This document shows, one piece after another, positions 62,644 to 64,000 of a DNA stretch of 64,000 nt. Location: positions 398,215 to 462,214 of the forward strand of contig JAOAGY010000032.1 of NCBI GenBank assembly GCA_026415505.1, in the 5' to 3' direction. This DNA comes from Chlorobiota bacterium (GTDB lineage: Bacteria; Bacteroidota; Ignavibacteria; Kapaibacteriales; NICIL-2). Position numbers and translations under genes: made by a program. Every line of letters begins with the position of its first letter. Position 1 is the first letter of the stretch. The notes under the pieces were generated by a model that saw nothing but the letters and a program-made list of their open reading frames with translations, did no database searches and had not been told where the DNA came from.

Positions 62644-64000
62644 TCAGAGCTGCACCGTCTCTGGATTCATCGCTTCGAGCGCTGCGACGATTGCCCGCAA
62701 GCACGATGAACCGAGCGCGCCGTCAATGACCCGGTGATCGTAAGTGATCGTGACGTACATCATGTGACGAATCATGATAACGTCTTCTCCGTTGATTTCC
62801 TTGACGACGGGTCGCTTCTGTACAGCATACACGCCGATAATCGCTGCTTGAGGTTGATTGATCACCGGTGTCCCGAAGAGGCTGCCCCAGGGACCCATAT
62901 TCGTCAGAGAAATCGTGCCACCTTGAATCTCGTCGGGATTGAGTTTTTTGTTCCGCGCACGCGTCGCCAAATCGGTGATTGCATGAGCCAATCCTGTGAT
63001 GTTGAGCAGTTGTGCTTTCTTGACAACAGGCACGATGAGATTCCCATCCGGTAGCAGCGTTGCAATGCTCAGATTGATGTTCTTGTGCACGATAATATTT
63101 GTGCCGTCAACGCTGACGTTGACCAGTGGATATTGCTTGACTCCCTCGACGATCGCTTTTGCGAAAAACGGTGTCAGTGTGAGCTTGATGCCCTCACGGC
63201 GCTGGAACTCATCGCGATAGAGTTTCTGAGCACGAACGATACCTGTGACGTCCGCTTCTGCGACGCTCGTCACATGGGGCGAGGTATGCTTCGACCGCAC
63301 CATGTGTTCGGCGATCAACTGGCGAACACGGTCCATCGGGATAATCTCGACGTCCGGTCCCCAGCTTGTCTTGGGCACTTGCGGAGGCGGCGGAGCTGTC
63401 GTTGCAGTAACTGTGGGCGATGGCACTGCAACTGGTTCTGCTCGCTGTGGCGATGGCATCGCAGGCGGTGCGGCAGCAGGCTGCATCTTGCGCTGCTCGA
63501 TATATGCCAGCAGATCGGTCTTGGTAACGCGTCCGCCTAAACCACTTCCAGCAATCGTTTCGAGTTCTTCGAGCGAGACACCTTCGGATTCTGCAATCGT
63601 ACGGACCAGTGGTGAATAGAATCGTTCACCGTGTTTGCGCGGAATTTTCATTGTTCGTGTCGCCGGCGGAGTAACTTGGCTCGGAGCGGATGAACCGTTC
63701 GTCGAGCTGCCGGTTGCAAGCGAAGGTGTGGCAGTCGTCACACTGCGCGCTTGTTGCGAAGTGGGTTGCTGGACTGGTGGCGGTGCTGCTGCGTGGCTGG
63801 TTGCCGCTGGCGCACCGGTTGCGATGCGTGCAATGATCTTGCCGACTTCGACCGTGTCACCTTCGCCTGCGAGCTGCTCGACAATGACCCCAGCAGCCGG
63901 CGATGGCACTTCTGTATCCACCTTGTCGGTAGATATCTCCAGCAACACTTCGTCCCGTTCGACTCGGTCGCCGACTTTCTTGACCCATCGCAAAATCTTG
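62644..64000 (-). CDS. 2-oxo acid dehydrogenase E2 (dihydrolipoamide acyltransferase), 5'-truncated
   Basis: The frame runs to the window edge; the visible protein begins in the lipoyl domain (KILRWVKKVGD), so only the first ~15-20 residues are missing. The lipoylated Lys is in EISTDKVDTEVPSP. A long Pro/Ala/Gln/Thr linker follows, then the E3-binding domain (FYSPLVRTIAESEGVSLEEL with GLGGRVTKTDLLAYI), a second linker and the acyltransferase domain with the active-site YDHRVIDGA near the C-terminus. It is the core of a pyruvate, branched-chain or 2-oxoglutarate dehydrogenase; the neighbours needed to decide lie outside the window. Confidence 0.92.
   Translation of the reverse strand, partial: KILRWVKKVGDRVERDEVLLEISTDKVDTEVPSPAAGVIVEQLAGEGDTVEVGKIIARIATGAPAATSHAAAPPPVQQPTSQQARSVTTATPSLATGSSTNGSSAPSQVTPPATRTMKIPRKHGERFYSPLVRTIAESEGVSLEELETIAGSGLGGRVTKTDLLAYIEQRKMQPAAAPPAMPSPQRAEPVAVPSPTVTATTAPPPPQVPKTSWGPDVEIIPMDRVRQLIAEHMVRSKHTSPHVTSVAEADVTGIVRAQKLYRDEFQRREGIKLTLTPFFAKAIVEGVKQYPLVNVSVDGTNIIVHKNINLSIATLLPDGNLIVPVVKKAQLLNITGLAHAITDLATRARNKKLNPDEIQGGTISLTNMGPWGSLFGTPVINQPQAAIIGVYAVQKRPVVKEINGEDVIMIRHMMYVTITYDHRVIDGALGSSCLRAIVAALEAMNPETVQL

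Noticed and set aside
63380..63800. Low-complexity stretches in the last gene that look like repeats
   Set aside because: They encode the Pro/Ala/Thr/Gln linkers between E2 domains, normal for this family.

Overview
The window is a densely packed bacterial chromosome segment of moderately high GC content, with about 53 protein genes and one tRNA. There is no rRNA, CRISPR array, insertion sequence or prophage, and no gene-free stretch longer than about 300 bases. The gene content points to the Bacteroidota/Chlorobiota (FCB) side of the tree. The evidence is a fused lpxC-fabZ gene, a SusC/SusD pair, proteins with type IX secretion (T9SS) C-terminal sorting domains beside a PorV/PorQ-like protein, a 31-residue COX24/mS38-like basic peptide, a general lack of Shine-Dalgarno sequences, and upstream motifs resembling the Bacteroidota promoter element TAnnTTTG. 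A member of the Kapabacteria/Ignavibacteria-like lineages is my best guess, but that is inference from content only.

Layout. 1-2343 (+): the 3' part of a membrane protein, a tiny T9SS sorting-domain protein and an overlapping PorV/PorQ-like protein. 2404-6637 (+): a translationally coupled set of a membrane PHP-domain protein, a GT83/ArnT-like glycosyltransferase and the murein-recycling ligase Mpl. 6600-11701 (-): a DUF2279-like protein and a 1411-residue secreted subtilase with FG-GAP repeats. 11828-17391 (+): a TolC/MFP/RND efflux operon. 17369-22776 (-): a CCA-adding-type nucleotidyltransferase, two oligopeptide ABC permeases and an unrecognised candidate outer-membrane protein. 22875-27633 (-): SusC/SusD.

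27789-37527 (-) is an envelope-biogenesis block transcribed uppS, bamA, skp, skp, lpxD, lpxC-fabZ, lpxA, DUF1207, ychF. It couples undecaprenyl carrier synthesis, outer-membrane protein folding and lipid A synthesis. 37729-43299 (+) is a housekeeping unit: HU, a TPR protein, the 31-aa basic peptide, gapA, pgk, a rhomboid protease and ispG, closed by a strong terminator.

43396-54221 (-) is a long, overlapping iron-sulfur/oxidative-stress run. It reads sufB-C-D-S-U, a DUF59 protein, ferredoxin, an IscR-like regulator, a second (IscS-type) cysteine desulfurase, IscA, superoxide dismutase, a Lon-N-domain protein, folP and rpe. 54357-62637 (+) carries pdxJ, a double-OmpA-domain protein, dxs, tRNA-Lys(UUU), an ABC exporter, holB and dtd. 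The last gene (-) is a 5'-truncated 2-oxo acid dehydrogenase E2.

Many neighbouring genes overlap by ATGA or GTGA, which implies translational coupling. Start sites were chosen from such overlaps, signal peptides and family lengths, because Shine-Dalgarno sequences are mostly absent (pgk is the clear exception).
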